Assembly: GCA_020796225.1 (NCBI GenBank)
Contig: CM036768.1
Coordinates: forward strand, 36,608,289-36,672,288
DNA from: Arion vulgaris
Lineage: Eukaryota; Mollusca; Gastropoda; Stylommatophora; Arionidae
Length of the DNA: 64,000 nucleotides
Reading direction: 5' to 3'
Position 1 is the first letter of the stretch. Each line of letters begins with the position of its first letter. Made by a program: the position numbers and the translations under genes. A model generated the notes under the pieces. That model was not told the DNA's origin. It saw nothing but the letters and a program-made list of their open reading frames with translations, and ran no database searches. Shown piece by piece: positions 10,290-22,400 of this stretch.

Positions 10290-10890
10290 TTATACAGAAA
10301 GATTTCAGTGGCAATACACAAACTTCTTATCACTGGCAGGAATCTCCGATGTCATTTTGGAGATCTGAAATCTTTTAATTTTTTTTTTTTCATTTCTCTA
10401 ATCATGTTTTGCCTCACAGCGTCAGGATATGAAGAGATTTCGAGAACGAGCCTTTGTGTGCGGTTCATAAATAGTGTCTTTCGTCGCCTCTGTTATCTTT
10501 TAGGTTCACCTTTTGCGTGGCCTGATTTTTGTTTTGTAACCATTGTATCGGAGTAACATTGCTCTTTGAGGTGCACTGCCTGTTGGTAATCTGCTTACAT
10601 GGCCGAACCGTTTAATTTGTTTTTTTCCTTGATGAAGTTCAGTACTGATGTTGTACCCACTTTTACCTGATGTCTTCATTTCTCAACCGGTCTCTTTTTT
10701 TACCCCAACATTCTGCGTAGACACTTCATTTCCGTCGTGACTAATTTTCTTATATCATTTGATGTCAGCGTCAAGGGTTGGCACTGATAACTTTTTGTGG
10801 GGAGAAAAGTTGTGTTGAACATTGCTTTTGTGAATATTTTTAGTAAGTTCATGTTAATGTATTTTGCCTGGGGACCTGCTTGCAACCTAC
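10290..10890 (-). mobile_element. L2 LINE fragment, antisense
   Basis: Parallels 15640-16080 over its length (cctcacagcgtcaggatatg, gtgtctttcgtcg, aaccggtctct). On the minus strand it decodes to L2 C-terminal motifs. Confidence 0.7.
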
Positions 10891-10924
10891 TTTGATCAAC
10901 TTTAAACTGCCAATGGTTTTTTTA

Positions 10925-11095
10925 TTGCAGTATGAGCATGTCAATTATGCACCTACAAGTACCCCACAATCCGATTTTGACGTTTTTTATTTACTAGGGT
11001 AGCTTTCCTGGTCCTCATCATTGCCTCTTACGACATGCGGGTCGCAGTGGTACTATTTTTTGCCCCTTGCGGACCCAATCAACACACAGCGTGAC
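10925..11095 (-). mobile_element. SINE C fragment
   Basis: Has ttatgcacctacaagta, ttatttactagggtagc, cgcagtggtactatt and a decayed head. The distal tail is missing. Confidence 0.65.
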
Positions 11096-11425
11096 AACAA
11101 CATGATGGCCGGTTTTTCGATCTGTCTCAATCGGTTTGGGTTTCGTACATCGCCATGATAATATTGACGCCACTACTTATTTATTTAGCTTAAAATATTA
11201 CTATATAACATTTATTTGGTTGTTCAATTCAGCGTATCAAATTCAACAGAAATAAATTTTTTTAAATATTTTTTTTTTCTTTGCATTTCGTTGCATATCT
11301 TTATACATTTGTGTTTTGGGACATTTAAACCATAATAATTTTGCGAAAATAAAAGGGAGTAGTCGTGAAAAAACTCGGGAATCCTGTTTTTTTCCCCTTT
11401 TCAAACATTTCATTAATTATGGGGT

Positions 11426-11665
11426 GTTCAATTTAAAAAGCAGCCTGTGAATGGAGCTAATCTGACATATATGTATGGGGAGGGAAGGGTTTCATTATGA
11501 CGAAAATAGGTCTATTGTGTGATGGTGTAATTGTGTGCGGGAAGGGGGATGAACAAATGTGCAGGACAACGAAGAACCATTTAAATAGAAAATATAGGAT
11601 GCAATGCGTCCCTGGAAATTTCTATTTATCACTGGGGCTGCAAATTTTTGAACACCTTGTAGTTA
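11426..11665. mobile_element. MITE-like element 2, degraded copy
   Basis: Shares with 35323-35573 the ends ggtgttcaa and ggggctgcaa ... ttgaacacc and the interior tggagctaatctg.catat. Several G and A runs look expanded relative to the clean copy. Confidence 0.65.
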
Positions 11666-12270
11666 GGTGGATACGGGGGGGGTAGGGGGTATGGAAGTGA
11701 ACTACTGTAGACCTGCAGTGTTGTCAGAGATCAGGTTCAGACCATGTCCCTTACCTACATATGGTAACTATGGATACAGTATATACAATGTCTGTAGCTA
11801 AAGAGGTAGTAAGCTCGATCACAACCCAATCAAGCCTCTTTTTTTTCTCCAATCCTTTTTTGCCTCATAGTGTCAGGATGAAGAGGTTTTAGAACGGGCT
11901 TTGTGTGCCTTCATAAAAAAAGTGTCTTTCGTCGTCTCTTTATCCCTGAGGTCCATTTTTTGCGTCGCCGTTTTTTGTTTTTATTTTCCCATCGCTTTTT
12001 GAGGTGGGGGTTCTGTTGGTTTTTTGCAGGGGCCGAGCCACTTAATTTGTTGTTTTTTGTAGTTTATACTGATAGTGTTCCATTTTTTTCCTGATGTCTT
12101 TTTTTTCTAAACCGGTCTCTTCTTGTTAAAACCCCATTCTTCTCATCTCTTCTGCACTTTTCTTCTTTCTTTTTGTTGTCAGGCCCGGGTTTTTTGGCAT
12201 TTAAACATAATGTGGGGAAAGATATTGAGCATTTCTTTTGTTTCGTATTTCCCCCCAGGGCCATTCCGTA
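11590..12270 (-). mobile_element. Distorted duplicate of 15.3-16.1 kb (MITE end plus L2)
   Basis: Runs colinear with 15325-16080: taactatggatacagtatat, agctcgatcacaacccaatc, gggctttgtgtgc, gtgtctttcgtcgtctct. Where the other copy has mixed short words, this one often has long T, G or A runs. The L2 segment (from about 11830) is antisense. Confidence 0.7.
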
Positions 12271-12279
12271 GTGGTGGGG

Positions 12280-15200
12280 GCTTGGTCCTCAATGATCCAA
12301 AAAGATATGCCGGGAACATTCTGTTCCGGGAAAGGGGTTACCCATGCCGGACAGGTCCAAGGTGAGAGGTCAGACTAAATGGGCCCCCCTGGTCCCCCCA
12401 GGTTGGGGTTAGTCAACAACCTGCCCCAAAAAAAGAAAAATTTTAAAGAAACTTCAAAAGGGAAAAAAATGCTCTCGATGCCCAGCGGTCTTAGACAAGT
12501 CCCCTGTCAGCATAAACAGTATGGGTGAAACCCCAAAGGAAGCCCCCGGGGGAATTCAAGTCTGCTGGATGTCAAAACAAAACTAAGAATAATTTAAACT
12601 CAGAACAATTTAGCCCACAAAGACATCACAGGTGGTAAAGAGATGCAACACTATAAATTACATTCTGGGGTCAGCGAAAGTAGATGGACAGGCTTTGGAC
12701 AGACGCCCTAGAACGGGGGAAACCATCTTATACTCAGGAAGGCGCGAATCATTCAGGGGGAGTTATTTTAAAAAAGGGAAAAGGGATTGAAAAAACATCT
12801 TTAAAACCCGATTAATAAAAGTTTGGGAAACCCCGATTTAAGGGGAAAAAAGGGAAGCTAACTATCATTCAATTATGCCCCCACAAACAAGCCGAAAAAG
12901 GGGACAAAAACACAAAGAAGGTTGCGGAAATAGTGGACGGGGTTCAGCTCAGGACTTTTGTATAATGGAGACCTAAACCAAAATTTGGGAAACAATAACA
13001 GACACAGAGAAGCAATAAGGGGGAAAAAAGGATGTGGCACTGCAAATGAAAATGGAGAAATGTTGAGCTTTTTTTCAAAAACAGCCCCATCATGGGAGCA
13101 CATTGTTTGGATCAAAAGTAAAATGGTTCCCCAAATGGAAGAGATAAAAACCAGATAGCCACTTTTTATCAAAGTAAATGGGGAAAAACATTACTTGATG
13201 TAAAAGGGGAAAAGGGGCTGACGTGGGCAGCGACCACCACCTTTTTCTTCCCTGTCAGGGTCAAACCAAAAAAAATTATAAAACCCAAAAACAAAAACAG
13301 AAACAATGTTAACCTATTAAAGCAAAAAATTGCTACAAAATATATAGTGGAACTAAAAAACAGATTTCACCTGCCAAAAAAACCCAATGAAAATCCAAGA
13401 AAAATGGAAAGGGTCAAAAGGCCCTAAAAATAGTTAGCAGTAGTGTACTGGGAACCATAAAAAAAAATAAAAGGGATAAGTGGCCAGACCTTGGGGAAAA
13501 CATCCAGCGGGGGAAAAAAAAACTCATCAATAGCAAATCAGACTCCCAAAAAATAAAAAAAAAAGAATATACAGAACTAAACAAAATGGTAAAAAGAAAT
13601 GCAGAACAGACAAAGACAATTTATGGAAAAAACAGCAGAAATAGCAGAAAAAGCTGCTAAAGACATGATCTCACACACTGTACAAGATTCCCAAAAAATT
13701 ATGCGGAGGTAAAAAACACAACCATAACATGCCCGTCAGAAACAGCCCAGGACAACTGTTGACAACAGAGAGGGGCAGGATATAGATGGACATCCCCCTT
13801 TGAAAAGGGGCTAAAAAGACCTGATCCTGAACATCCCCGGATATCCCCCCGGCCGCACAGGATATTTATATCAACCTCAAAAGCCAGAAAAGCGAAATAG
13901 TAAAAGCTATTGGATCCCCGAAAACAACAAAACACCGTAAATGGGAAATGGAAACCAAGATCATCCCCTCTTAGCTGCAAACATATTAGACCCTTGTTTG
14001 CAGATATCGGGGGAAAAAGAATTGCCTAAGGATTGGGCTAGGGGCTGTGGTGAAAATCCCCAAGAAAGGAGACCCAACAGATTGCAATAACTGGGGAGGA
14101 ATCACGTTGCTTTAAACCCCAAATAAGATATTCTGCAAAAAAATTAATGCGAATACAAGAAGCAATAGATGTTCTCGATGACAAGCAGGATTTAGGGGAA
14201 GAGGAACAAATGAAATATATTTACCTGCGTAACTTTAGAACAATTAGCGGTGGAAAAATTTTATATATCAATTTCCGTTTTGAAAAAAGGTTCGACAGCG
14301 TCCCAAAAACCTATGGAAGATCGAGACAATACGGCGTACCGCGAAGCTTTTAAAATCATAGCCCTCTTCTATAAAGACTCCTGAACCCAAAAATTCCAAC
14401 AAAAAAAATTTCCCCGTAAAATCTGGTTAAACAGGGATGCGTAATGTCTCTCTTTTTTAGTATTACAATTGACTGGGGTAAAAAATGCCATAAAACAACA
14501 ACACCAAAAGGGAAAAAGATGGACCCCCTTTTGAGATGCTTGAGGACCTGGACTTTGCAGACGATATGCCCCGGGGCACAAAATGAAATATAAAAAGAAA
14601 AATAAATACTTGCAGGGAAAGACAGTGGCCCCCAAAAAAAACACAGGAAAAAAAAAAATTATGACAAAAAGTGAAATCCCAAAAACCAGTAATGTTAGAA
14701 GTAAACACTGGAAAGGGTTGAGCAGTTTACATATCTTTACGTACTGACACTAAATGGTGGCACAGAGGAAGATATAAAATCCGTCTGAGTAAGGCCAGAA
14801 CCGCTTTTGCCAGAATGAAACCAGTATGGAAGTCCAAATCTACAAGAGGACCCAAAGCTTAAACTCTATATAAAAGCATTGTTTTGCCAGTTTTGCTCTA
14901 CGGATCGAAGTGTTGGAGGATGACCAAAGGAGATACTAGCAGGATGTCAGTTTTCCACCACTCTTGTCTTCCAGAATCTTGGAATCTTTTGGCCAGTAAA
15001 AATATCCAATAATAACCAACTACTCCAAGACACAAGACAAGAGGCAATGAATGAAATACTCAAAAAGAGAAGATGGAAATGGCTCGGACATGTTATGAGA
15101 ATGAGACAAGAAATGCCTGCAAGGATGGCCCTCACTTGGACACCAGAGGGAAAGAGAAGAAAGGCAGACCACGGACAACATGGAGGCGCATGATGGAAGA

Positions 15201-15320
15201 GGAACTGGACACCGCATCTCTGACGTGGGGCTCTGCGCTGAAGGTTGCACGGACAGGAGAGCATGGAAAGTCCTTTCTGAAGCCCCATGTGTCACTAGGC
15301 ATGACGGGATTAAGTAAGTA
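12280..15320 (+). pseudogene. Degraded L3 (RTE-like) LINE, RT to C-terminus
   Basis: Frames change continually. Pieces in order: a pre-RT segment (SKAEIV-like, about 13.9 kb), KIPKKGDPTDCNNWGGITLL (about 14055-14115, RT motif before the fingers), DDKQD-type remnants, DLDFAD-like remnants near 14.55 kb, EQFTYL and NGGTEEDIK (about 14720-14780), IFWPVKISNN (about 14985), RRWKWLGHVMRM (about 15070) and GKRRKGRPRTTWRRMMEEEL (about 15150). It ends in taagtaagtaag. RT activity is impossible as written. Between about 12.3 and 14.7 kb homopolymers are abnormally common, so some frame breaks may be consensus errors. Confidence 0.75.
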
Positions 15321-15321
15321 A

Positions 15322-15640
15322 GTATACGAGATGCAATGCGTACCTGGCAAATTTCTATTTATCACTGGGGCTGCTTTTAGTTGAACACCTTGTTGTTAGG
15401 TGGATACGGAGGGGTAGGGGTATGGAGAGTGTAGACTACTGTAGACGCATGCAGTGTTAAGTCAGAGATCAGGTTCAGACCATAGAGGTATGGAGAGTGT
15501 AGACTACTGTAGACGCATGCAGTGTTAAGTCAGAGATCAGGTTCAGACCATAGTCCTACTTTACTTACATGTGGTAACTATGGATACAGTATATACAATG
15601 TCTGTAGCTAAAGAGGTAGTAAGCTCGATCACAACCCAAT
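15322..15640. repeat. MITE 2 right half plus flank, with local 66-bp duplication
   Basis: 15330-15400 is the right part of MITE 2. The segment tatggagagtgtagactact ... ttcagaccatag occurs twice in tandem (15420-15485 and 15486-15552), whereas the 11.6-kb copy has it once. Confidence 0.7.
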
Positions 15641-17345
15641 CAAGCCTCTTTCTTTTCTCCAATCCTGTTTTGCCTCATAGTGTCAGGATAGAAGAGGTTT
15701 CTAGAACGGGCTTTGTGTGCGCTTCATAATAGTGTCTTTCGTCGTCTCTGTTATCTCTGAGGTCCATCTTTTGCGTGGCCGGTCTTTTGCTTTGTATCAT
15801 GCAACATCGCTCTTTGAGGTGCGGTGTCTGTTGGTACTTTGCTTACGTGGCCGAGCCACTTAATTTGTTGTTTCTTGATAGTTTAGTACTGATAGTGTAT
15901 CCACTTTTTTCCTGATGTCTTCTTTTCTCAACCGGTCTCTTCTTGTTACACCCAGCATTCTGCGTCTCATCTCTGTCATGACTACTTTTCTTCTTTCATT
16001 TGTTGTCAGTGACCAGGTTTGGCACTAGTAACATAATGTGGGGAGAAAGATAGTGCTGAGCATTTCTCTTTTTGTGTTCATAGTGACATGTTTGCACTTT
16101 GAAATTGGCGCCATTTGTCCTATCATTTGATTTGCTTTGTTGCATCTGTGTTGGATTTCATTAGTTATTCTTCTGTTTGTTGAAGAAATGCTCCCTATAT
16201 ATGTAAAGTCTGACTTTTTTAATGGGGATTGTCGATGGAGATATTGGTAGCGTTTTCCTCTTTAGCGAATGTCATTACTTCGGTTTTGTCGATGTTTATT
16301 CTCATATTGTATTCATTACATGTTAATGTGTTGCTGTAGCTGTTCTTCTGTTGTTGGTATGATTGCCTGATCGTCGGCAGAAAAGAAATTCGTTTAAATG
16401 TTTCCAAGATTGTTTCCTTCTCTGGTGTTAGCTGTTTTACAGATGTGGTCCATATTTGTGATGAACAGCAGCGGAGATAGTAGGCATCCTTGTCTTACTT
16501 CTGACCCTACGTGAAATTTTTCTGATAGTCCTGTGTTTGTTCGAATTGTGCACTGGCTGTTTATGTAAAGGTTCTTGATAGATTGGCTAGGTGGTCATTA
16601 ACTTATAAGTTGATAATACGAGTACTTTCACAGCTTTGTATGTCTGTGCGGTTGAATGCTTTTTTCTGGTCTACAAAAGCAACGTGAAGGTGTTTGTCAG
16701 ATTCTCTCTCTCGATCACCCTTAGACTGATATACCAGATTTCCCCATAAATCTCATTCATGTAGAAATCTGATCCATGCAGCCTTTGCGTGGGTGGGTTT
16801 CGTCACATCTTCAGCGCCATTTATAGCCCTGGTACTTATTCTTCGGCGATGTGTCCGGTTTTAGACAGCGTTTACTGGGTTCGCTCTCCGTCAGCCTTTG
16901 GCTGTCCCTAGCCGACCTGCAAGGCAGCAGGTGTTCGTCGGATTCGACAGTCCTTTCCACTAACTGCCTGAGGGCGAATATCGCGTCTGTGCAGCTTCTA
17001 TTCTTCCGGAATTCCATTTGTGTGCCATTAAGCTGTGGCCCGATGATATGGCGGAGCCTTTTTTATAGTACTTTACCAAATATTTTTCCGGTGTGGCTTA
17101 GTAGCGATATTCCTCTATATTTCATGCAATCCCTCTTGCTACCTTTCTTTTTCCAGATGGAAACTATTGTTGCATTTCTCCAATCTTCTGGTATTTCTTA
17201 TGTGAGCCAGACTTGGTTGAATAGTCTGTGTAACCAGCGTATTCGAACCTCTTTAGTTGCTTTGATTAGATCGGCAGTGATATTGTCTGGGCCTGGTGTT
17301 TTGTTAGATGGGGCCATGTTTACAGTATTACTAATCTCTGAGGGG
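15640..17345 (-). pseudogene. L2 LINE reverse transcriptase remnant, antisense
   Basis: Read on the minus strand: IPEDWRNATIVSIWKKKGSK and CMKYRGISLLSHTGKIFGKV (17.2-17.05 kb), EFRKNRSCTDAIFALRQLVE (17.01-16.95 kb), VAFVDQKKAFNR (about 16.69 kb), VRQGCLLSPLLF (about 16.50 kb), ADDQAI (about 16.38 kb), INIDKTEVMTFAKEE (about 16.3 kb), then a basic tail to 15.64 kb. The order is that of a non-LTR RT. Stops and frameshifts are frequent. An RB element interrupts it at 16707-16930. Confidence 0.8.
16707..16930 (-). mobile_element. Short RB element inside the L2 RT
   Basis: The AG tail (tctctctctcgatc on +) is on the left and gacctgcaaggcagcaggt on the right. Flanks gtttgtcagat and gttcgtcggat form a diverged 11-bp TSD. 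Confidence 0.8.
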
Positions 17346-17690
17346 ACTGCCTAGATTTAGTTATAGTGTCTGGCCTGCTGCTGTGAGACGTCCTCATAGC
17401 CTCGTTCGACACTAGCTTTTTCGATTTGTTCGAGTCCCCTGGTCTTACTCAGACGTACATGAGTCTTTGAAGTCGGAGAAAATCTGCCTGTATGGCGAGG
17501 AATACTAATTACGAGTACATTGAGCACACGGCTGCCAGTGTAAAGTAATTTACATGTGCACGCTGCTGCCATTGTAAGAAATTGAAACAGATTTTCACGC
17601 AAAAATCAGTTTCAGAGATGAAACTTCGTCTGAGTTGAAAGTGACAGAAAGAAAAAAAGAAAAAGAAAAAAAAAAAAGAGAAAAAGAAAA
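17346..17690 (+). mobile_element. SINE F copy
   Basis: Follows 45834-46164 from head (ctgcctaga, cggcctgctgctgtgagacg) to tail (tttcacgcaaaaatcagttt, gatgaaacttcgtctgagtt, A-rich run). The B box is decayed. Confidence 0.8.
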
Positions 17691-17694
17691 AAAA

Positions 17695-17890
17695 ATAATT
17701 TTGAACATTTAAAAAAGACATAACGGGTTGGAAAACACCACTATAGAAGACATCCCAGCAAAGAGGACGACCAATGAGAAGATGGATACAGATCGTGACT
17801 ATTGATTTGAGCAAGATTGGAACAGAGGGCCGACGTATGACATGCAAAAGGCAAATTCCAAAGACTATTTGGTGGCAAAGCTCTGATACA
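17695..17890 (+). mobile_element. L4 LINE C-terminal fragment
   Basis: Parallels 53640-53830 (catttaaaaaagacat, ggttggaaaacacca, caaagaggacga, agaagatggatacag, tggtggcaaagctctg). Confidence 0.65.
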
Positions 17891-18620
17891 GGACCATGAT
17901 GCTGATATTCGTTTAAATTCGACTCTATCGCTTATAACAAAAGTAACAAATTTGAAACTAAAACATTACACATATCATCGAAGTACGAAATGTTATAAAT
18001 AAACTTCATGTTATAACGCTCTTGCAATTTTACTAAAAATAATTTTACCCACATAGTGTTATCATAAACATATCTTTATTTATAATTATACACATATATT
18101 CATTAAGAGCATAACAATTACGAAAGCTATAAGCGAGACAGAGTCAACAAAATTCTTGGCGTGATACTCAAATCTTTTGAAGCAGGAACGGCGTTGCAGA
18201 CGACAGACATATCAGGAACTGAATCTTCAATCGAGATTAAGTTTAATCTGAAAATCCAGCTATTATAAGGTGTGTTGTGTCTTTGTGAATACGTAAATGT
18301 TGTAAAGCCATGATGTAGAAATAAGATACGGAGACTTCTGTTAGCAGACTCACTGTTGGTAGCGGATGAGACGGAAGAATCATTTTATCATTAGACTTGA
18401 GAATCAGAATGCCGGTGTGGGTGTACTTTTTTGTGGGGGTTTTCATACAAAACTTAAACAGTCAACACGCACTAGCCTCTAGGCTAGCAACAACTAATTT
18501 TGGGTAAACAAATAAAACATCAGTTTGTATTGGGTCAGCTCTTGAATGAAAAGATTATAATATTGTAGCAGCAATACATTTTGAAACGAACAAAAGGTTG
18601 ACTTACGGCTTACTTACGAT
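17891..18620. other. AT-rich unique sequence
   Basis: No family match and no splice-consistent coding block seen. Confidence 0.4.
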
Positions 18621-18624
18621 CAGC

Positions 18625-18990
18625 TTAGTTATTTATTTATGCATGCATTTCATTCGGCAAACTATCCAAGAGTCAAGAGAGCTTGGGACAACACAAAATT
18701 AACATTGCAGAGGAAGATTCAAATATATCGAGCCTGTATAATTAGCTCATTTCATGGACAGCGTATGAAAGGAGACAGCATATTTCACCATAGATGTCTT
18801 TGCAAGATTATGAACATCAGGTGGTACAAGATAACCAACTCTCTGAAGTACTGCAACGTGCAAATTTGTCTTCCATCATCAATCAGGGGCATGCTCAGCA
18901 GTAGAAGACTAAGATGTCTAGGACATGTGAGAAGAATGGACAATTGCCTCATACCAAAACAAATGTTGCTCTGTGAACTTTGAGGAAGGC
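18625..18990 (+). mobile_element. RTE-like LINE C-terminal fragment
   Basis: One frame (18639-18983) reads KLTLQRKIQIYRACIISSF, then RLRCLGHVRRMD and IPKQMLLCEL. This is the usual post-RT tail of RTE-like elements, whose C-termini carry an R.R.LGHV.RM word. Confidence 0.75.
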
Positions 18991-19054
18991 ACAGGTGCCA
19001 GTCAGAAATTATTTGTTTATGGTAGTCAAGAACACACATGTGACACACACTATT

Positions 19055-19350
19055 ACATTAATACGGGTTGTTGCCCAGTGTCGTAGTTTTATGTTTTTGT
19101 CTTGTGCTGCTCTAGTGATTTGAAGATTCTGCTATACCATCGATCCGTCTTTTTCGTGGTCTTCCTCTCGCTTCATTTCCTACTGTTCTGTTGTAGAAGA
19201 CTTGGTATACAGCTGAGTTTTGTCTCATTCTCTGGCCCAACCACTTTATTCTTTGTTTCTCAATGTAATTCAAGCAAGGTTCTGTCCCAACTTTCTTTCC
19301 TATACTAATGTTGGTGACTCTTGTCTTTTCTGGTGTTGGTAACTTTTCAT
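19055..19350 (-). mobile_element. L2 LINE 3' end, antisense
   Basis: acgggttgttgcccagtgtcg is the reverse complement of the L2 3' UTR seen at about 5970-6005. ttcgtggtcttcctc is the antisense of the basic tail. Confidence 0.7.
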
Positions 19351-19433
19351 AAGTATCGCTTTCACATGTAGTTATTTTTTAATATAGGACAATACATTAC
19401 TTATATACATGCTAATAACATGTCTATTTTTAG

Positions 19434-22400
19434 CTGGTGCAATATTCAAGTAGCATTCACAAGCTGGGACAGAATTATGCCGCTTTCTCACAGTCTAACT
19501 TTTGGGTATAGGGAATATGGTGACCCTGAAGAACATGTTGAAAGTCAGCGTCAGAAACGTAAAATTGACAGTGGTGATAGGTTACAGTTGGAGGACATAT
19601 ATGAAAACCATAGCATGAAGGTATGTTTATATGTCACTTACATGTATTGATATTTTTTCATCTAGAGATGCTGAACATAACATTCATCTGACATTCTCTT
19701 TACTTTTCTCTGAATTTCTTCTCAATATTAAGCTCTTCTTTATATATAAACATATATAATATAGTGGCAGGGCCGTTCTTCTGCTACTTCACCTTTCAAC
19801 TCCCAACGGAGCACAGGTCTTCAACAAACTTCTTCCAGCCCTTTCTCTCTTGCCATTCCTTTCAATTCTTTCCACGTCTTGCCTATCCTTTTAATATCAG
19901 TCTCCAGCTATCTTCTCCAGGTATTTCTAGGCCTTCCCTACTCTTTCCCTTAGGTTCTTTTTTTTTTCTGCTTTCAACTCAGACGGAGTTTCATCTCTGA
20001 AACTGATTTTGCGTGAAAATCCGTTTTTTCCAATTTCTTACAGTGGCAGCCGTGTGCTCAATGTACTCGTAATTAGTATTCCTCGCCATACAGGCAGATT
20101 TTCTCCGACTTCAGAGGTACTCACATCGTCCTGAGTAAGACCAGGGGACTCAAACAAATGCCGGACAGTAGGTTGGAACCCGAGCTATGAGGCGTCTCAC
20201 AGCTAGCAGGCCGAGCTACTATCAACTACTCTAGGCAGTCCCCCCCTTAGGGTTCTAAAACTTTGCCCATGTGGTGCCGGGCCCCACAAGGAAGCAAAAA
20301 TAGTACCACTGCGACCTACAAGGTATGTCGTAGGAGGCAACTGATGTAGGACCTGGGGAAACTACCCTAGTAAATAAAAAGAATCGGATGTGCTGGCCTA
20401 CTTGTAGGTGCATAACTGATACAACATACAATCACTCTTAGGCTCAGATCACATACAAATCACAAAAAGGGGTTAACAAGTGGTCGACATGGAGGTTTGC
20501 AAGAAGAGATATGAAAAGATGATGCATATTCAATAAAGTTGTTAGATAAAAACATCAAAATATTTACAAATGCAGGAATATAATCTGCTAAAGATGGATG
20601 GAATGTATTAGCTTCTTCTTTTGTCATCACACTGTTACCGGGTTGCTGCCCAGTGTCGTGGTTTTCTGTTTTTGTCTTGCGCTGTTCTGGTGGCTTGTGT
20701 GATTGTTATTTTTGCTCTTTCACAGGATTCTGCTATGCCATCTTTTCTGTGGTCTTCCTCTTGCCATCTTTCACGATGTTCTGTTGTAGAAGACTCTGTA
20801 TAATGTATTGGCTATGGCACAGAAAGCAGAATAAATTAGAGCACATATCATCAAATAGCTGGGCCCTGAGCAGAAATTTGTCACTCTAATAGTGCTTCGA
20901 AATTTCTCTCATAGGCCAGATGTCTCGCCTCTACATCCGTAATTCTCATATCATCAGTTACATCCTGAATCCATTTTCTCCGTGTTCTTCCTCTTTTCTT
21001 TGACGGGATTCCTTTCGTAATGACTTTCCCTACCCTTCGTGTCTCTTTATGCCCCAAAATACTTCAATTTTCTTATTTGTAGCATCGGCCAGTTTTCATT
21101 GACTTTCTGGAAATGATCTATTTGTTCTTTTCTCTGTCCATGATATATGAAGGCCTCAGTAACACTTATGTTCAAAAGCACACATGCAAATAAGATCTAT
21201 TGCTATCAAGTGCAACCAGGGAGGAGTGAAGTCGTGCCTTTACAATGGTTCCATCTGTATTCAGAGAAGACTGGATTTCATCCTGACATGAATCTAGTGG
21301 TCTCTCTCTCGCGATCGTTCTTTGGCCATTTTGATCATTTTATTGTGATATATAAACAGCCTTTGCCAAGAACGTTTTTACGTCACAATCTTCAGTACCA
21401 TTTGGAGCTCTGGTGCTTGTCCTCCGGCAATGTGTCCGATTTCCATCAGCTTTTACTGGTTCGCTCTCCGTCAGCCTTTGGTCCCAGCCGACCTGCAAGG
21501 CAGCAGGTTGCTATTTTCTTTAGAGCGTATCTGCCCAGGTTACCTTCCTTTGTTGACTCTTGATTTGCCTACCGTCCAGTTTTGTGTACGGTTTGCTTCG
21601 CTAGCCTGTGATTGTCTCCAATCTAACTAGAAGACAGTAGTAGTTCCCTGCGAGTGGAAACGCGCACTGGATTCAAGCCTCTGCTGGTTTTCCAGTTTTT
21701 CCTGCATATTTGGGTGGTCCGCTCACGTCCCTCGTAGCTCCACCATCAGTGCTGTGCACGTCTGCCCCACTGGTGGGCCAACCCGTGCATCGTCCGCATG
21801 CGTGTTCGCTCTGCTTTGGTGCCTGCTCACCATGTCTATTGGTTCTCACCGTGCTCACATTTACTATGGACATGCCACTCATCCGGGCCCCCACCTCAGG
21901 GCTCCGAGTTTTGTCCGTGTGAGCCTTCATGCAACATAACTCGGGGCCCCCAGCTACGGGATCCAAGTTTTGTCCCACATGGGCCACCATCTCTTCTCTG
22001 GATGCACCCCTCATCCCTTGATGTTTATCCATTTAGCTTTTTCCCATCGACCGGAGAGCGTGCATTAATAGTCACTGTGGGATCCCGCTCTGCTGTGTTG
22101 CGAGTAGATCTCATCCAACTTGGCTACGTCTGCATCACTACCCATACCAGAGCAGCTTTCCCTCAATCCCTACCTACTTAGCCAGACAGGAACCAATACC
22201 TGTTTCCAGGGTCACCACATGGAGGTGGGGTAGGATCTTGATTAGTGCCAGCGCACTAATCCTTGCGCAATGTCCCTATGCACATTTGACCCCACTAGTG
22301 GCATGATCGCAGAAGACAAAGAACAGATGCAGGAAGAGAGTGACATGAAGTGATTTAAACAAACAATAAGAGTACTAATTTGTTATGTTGTTCCCAGATT

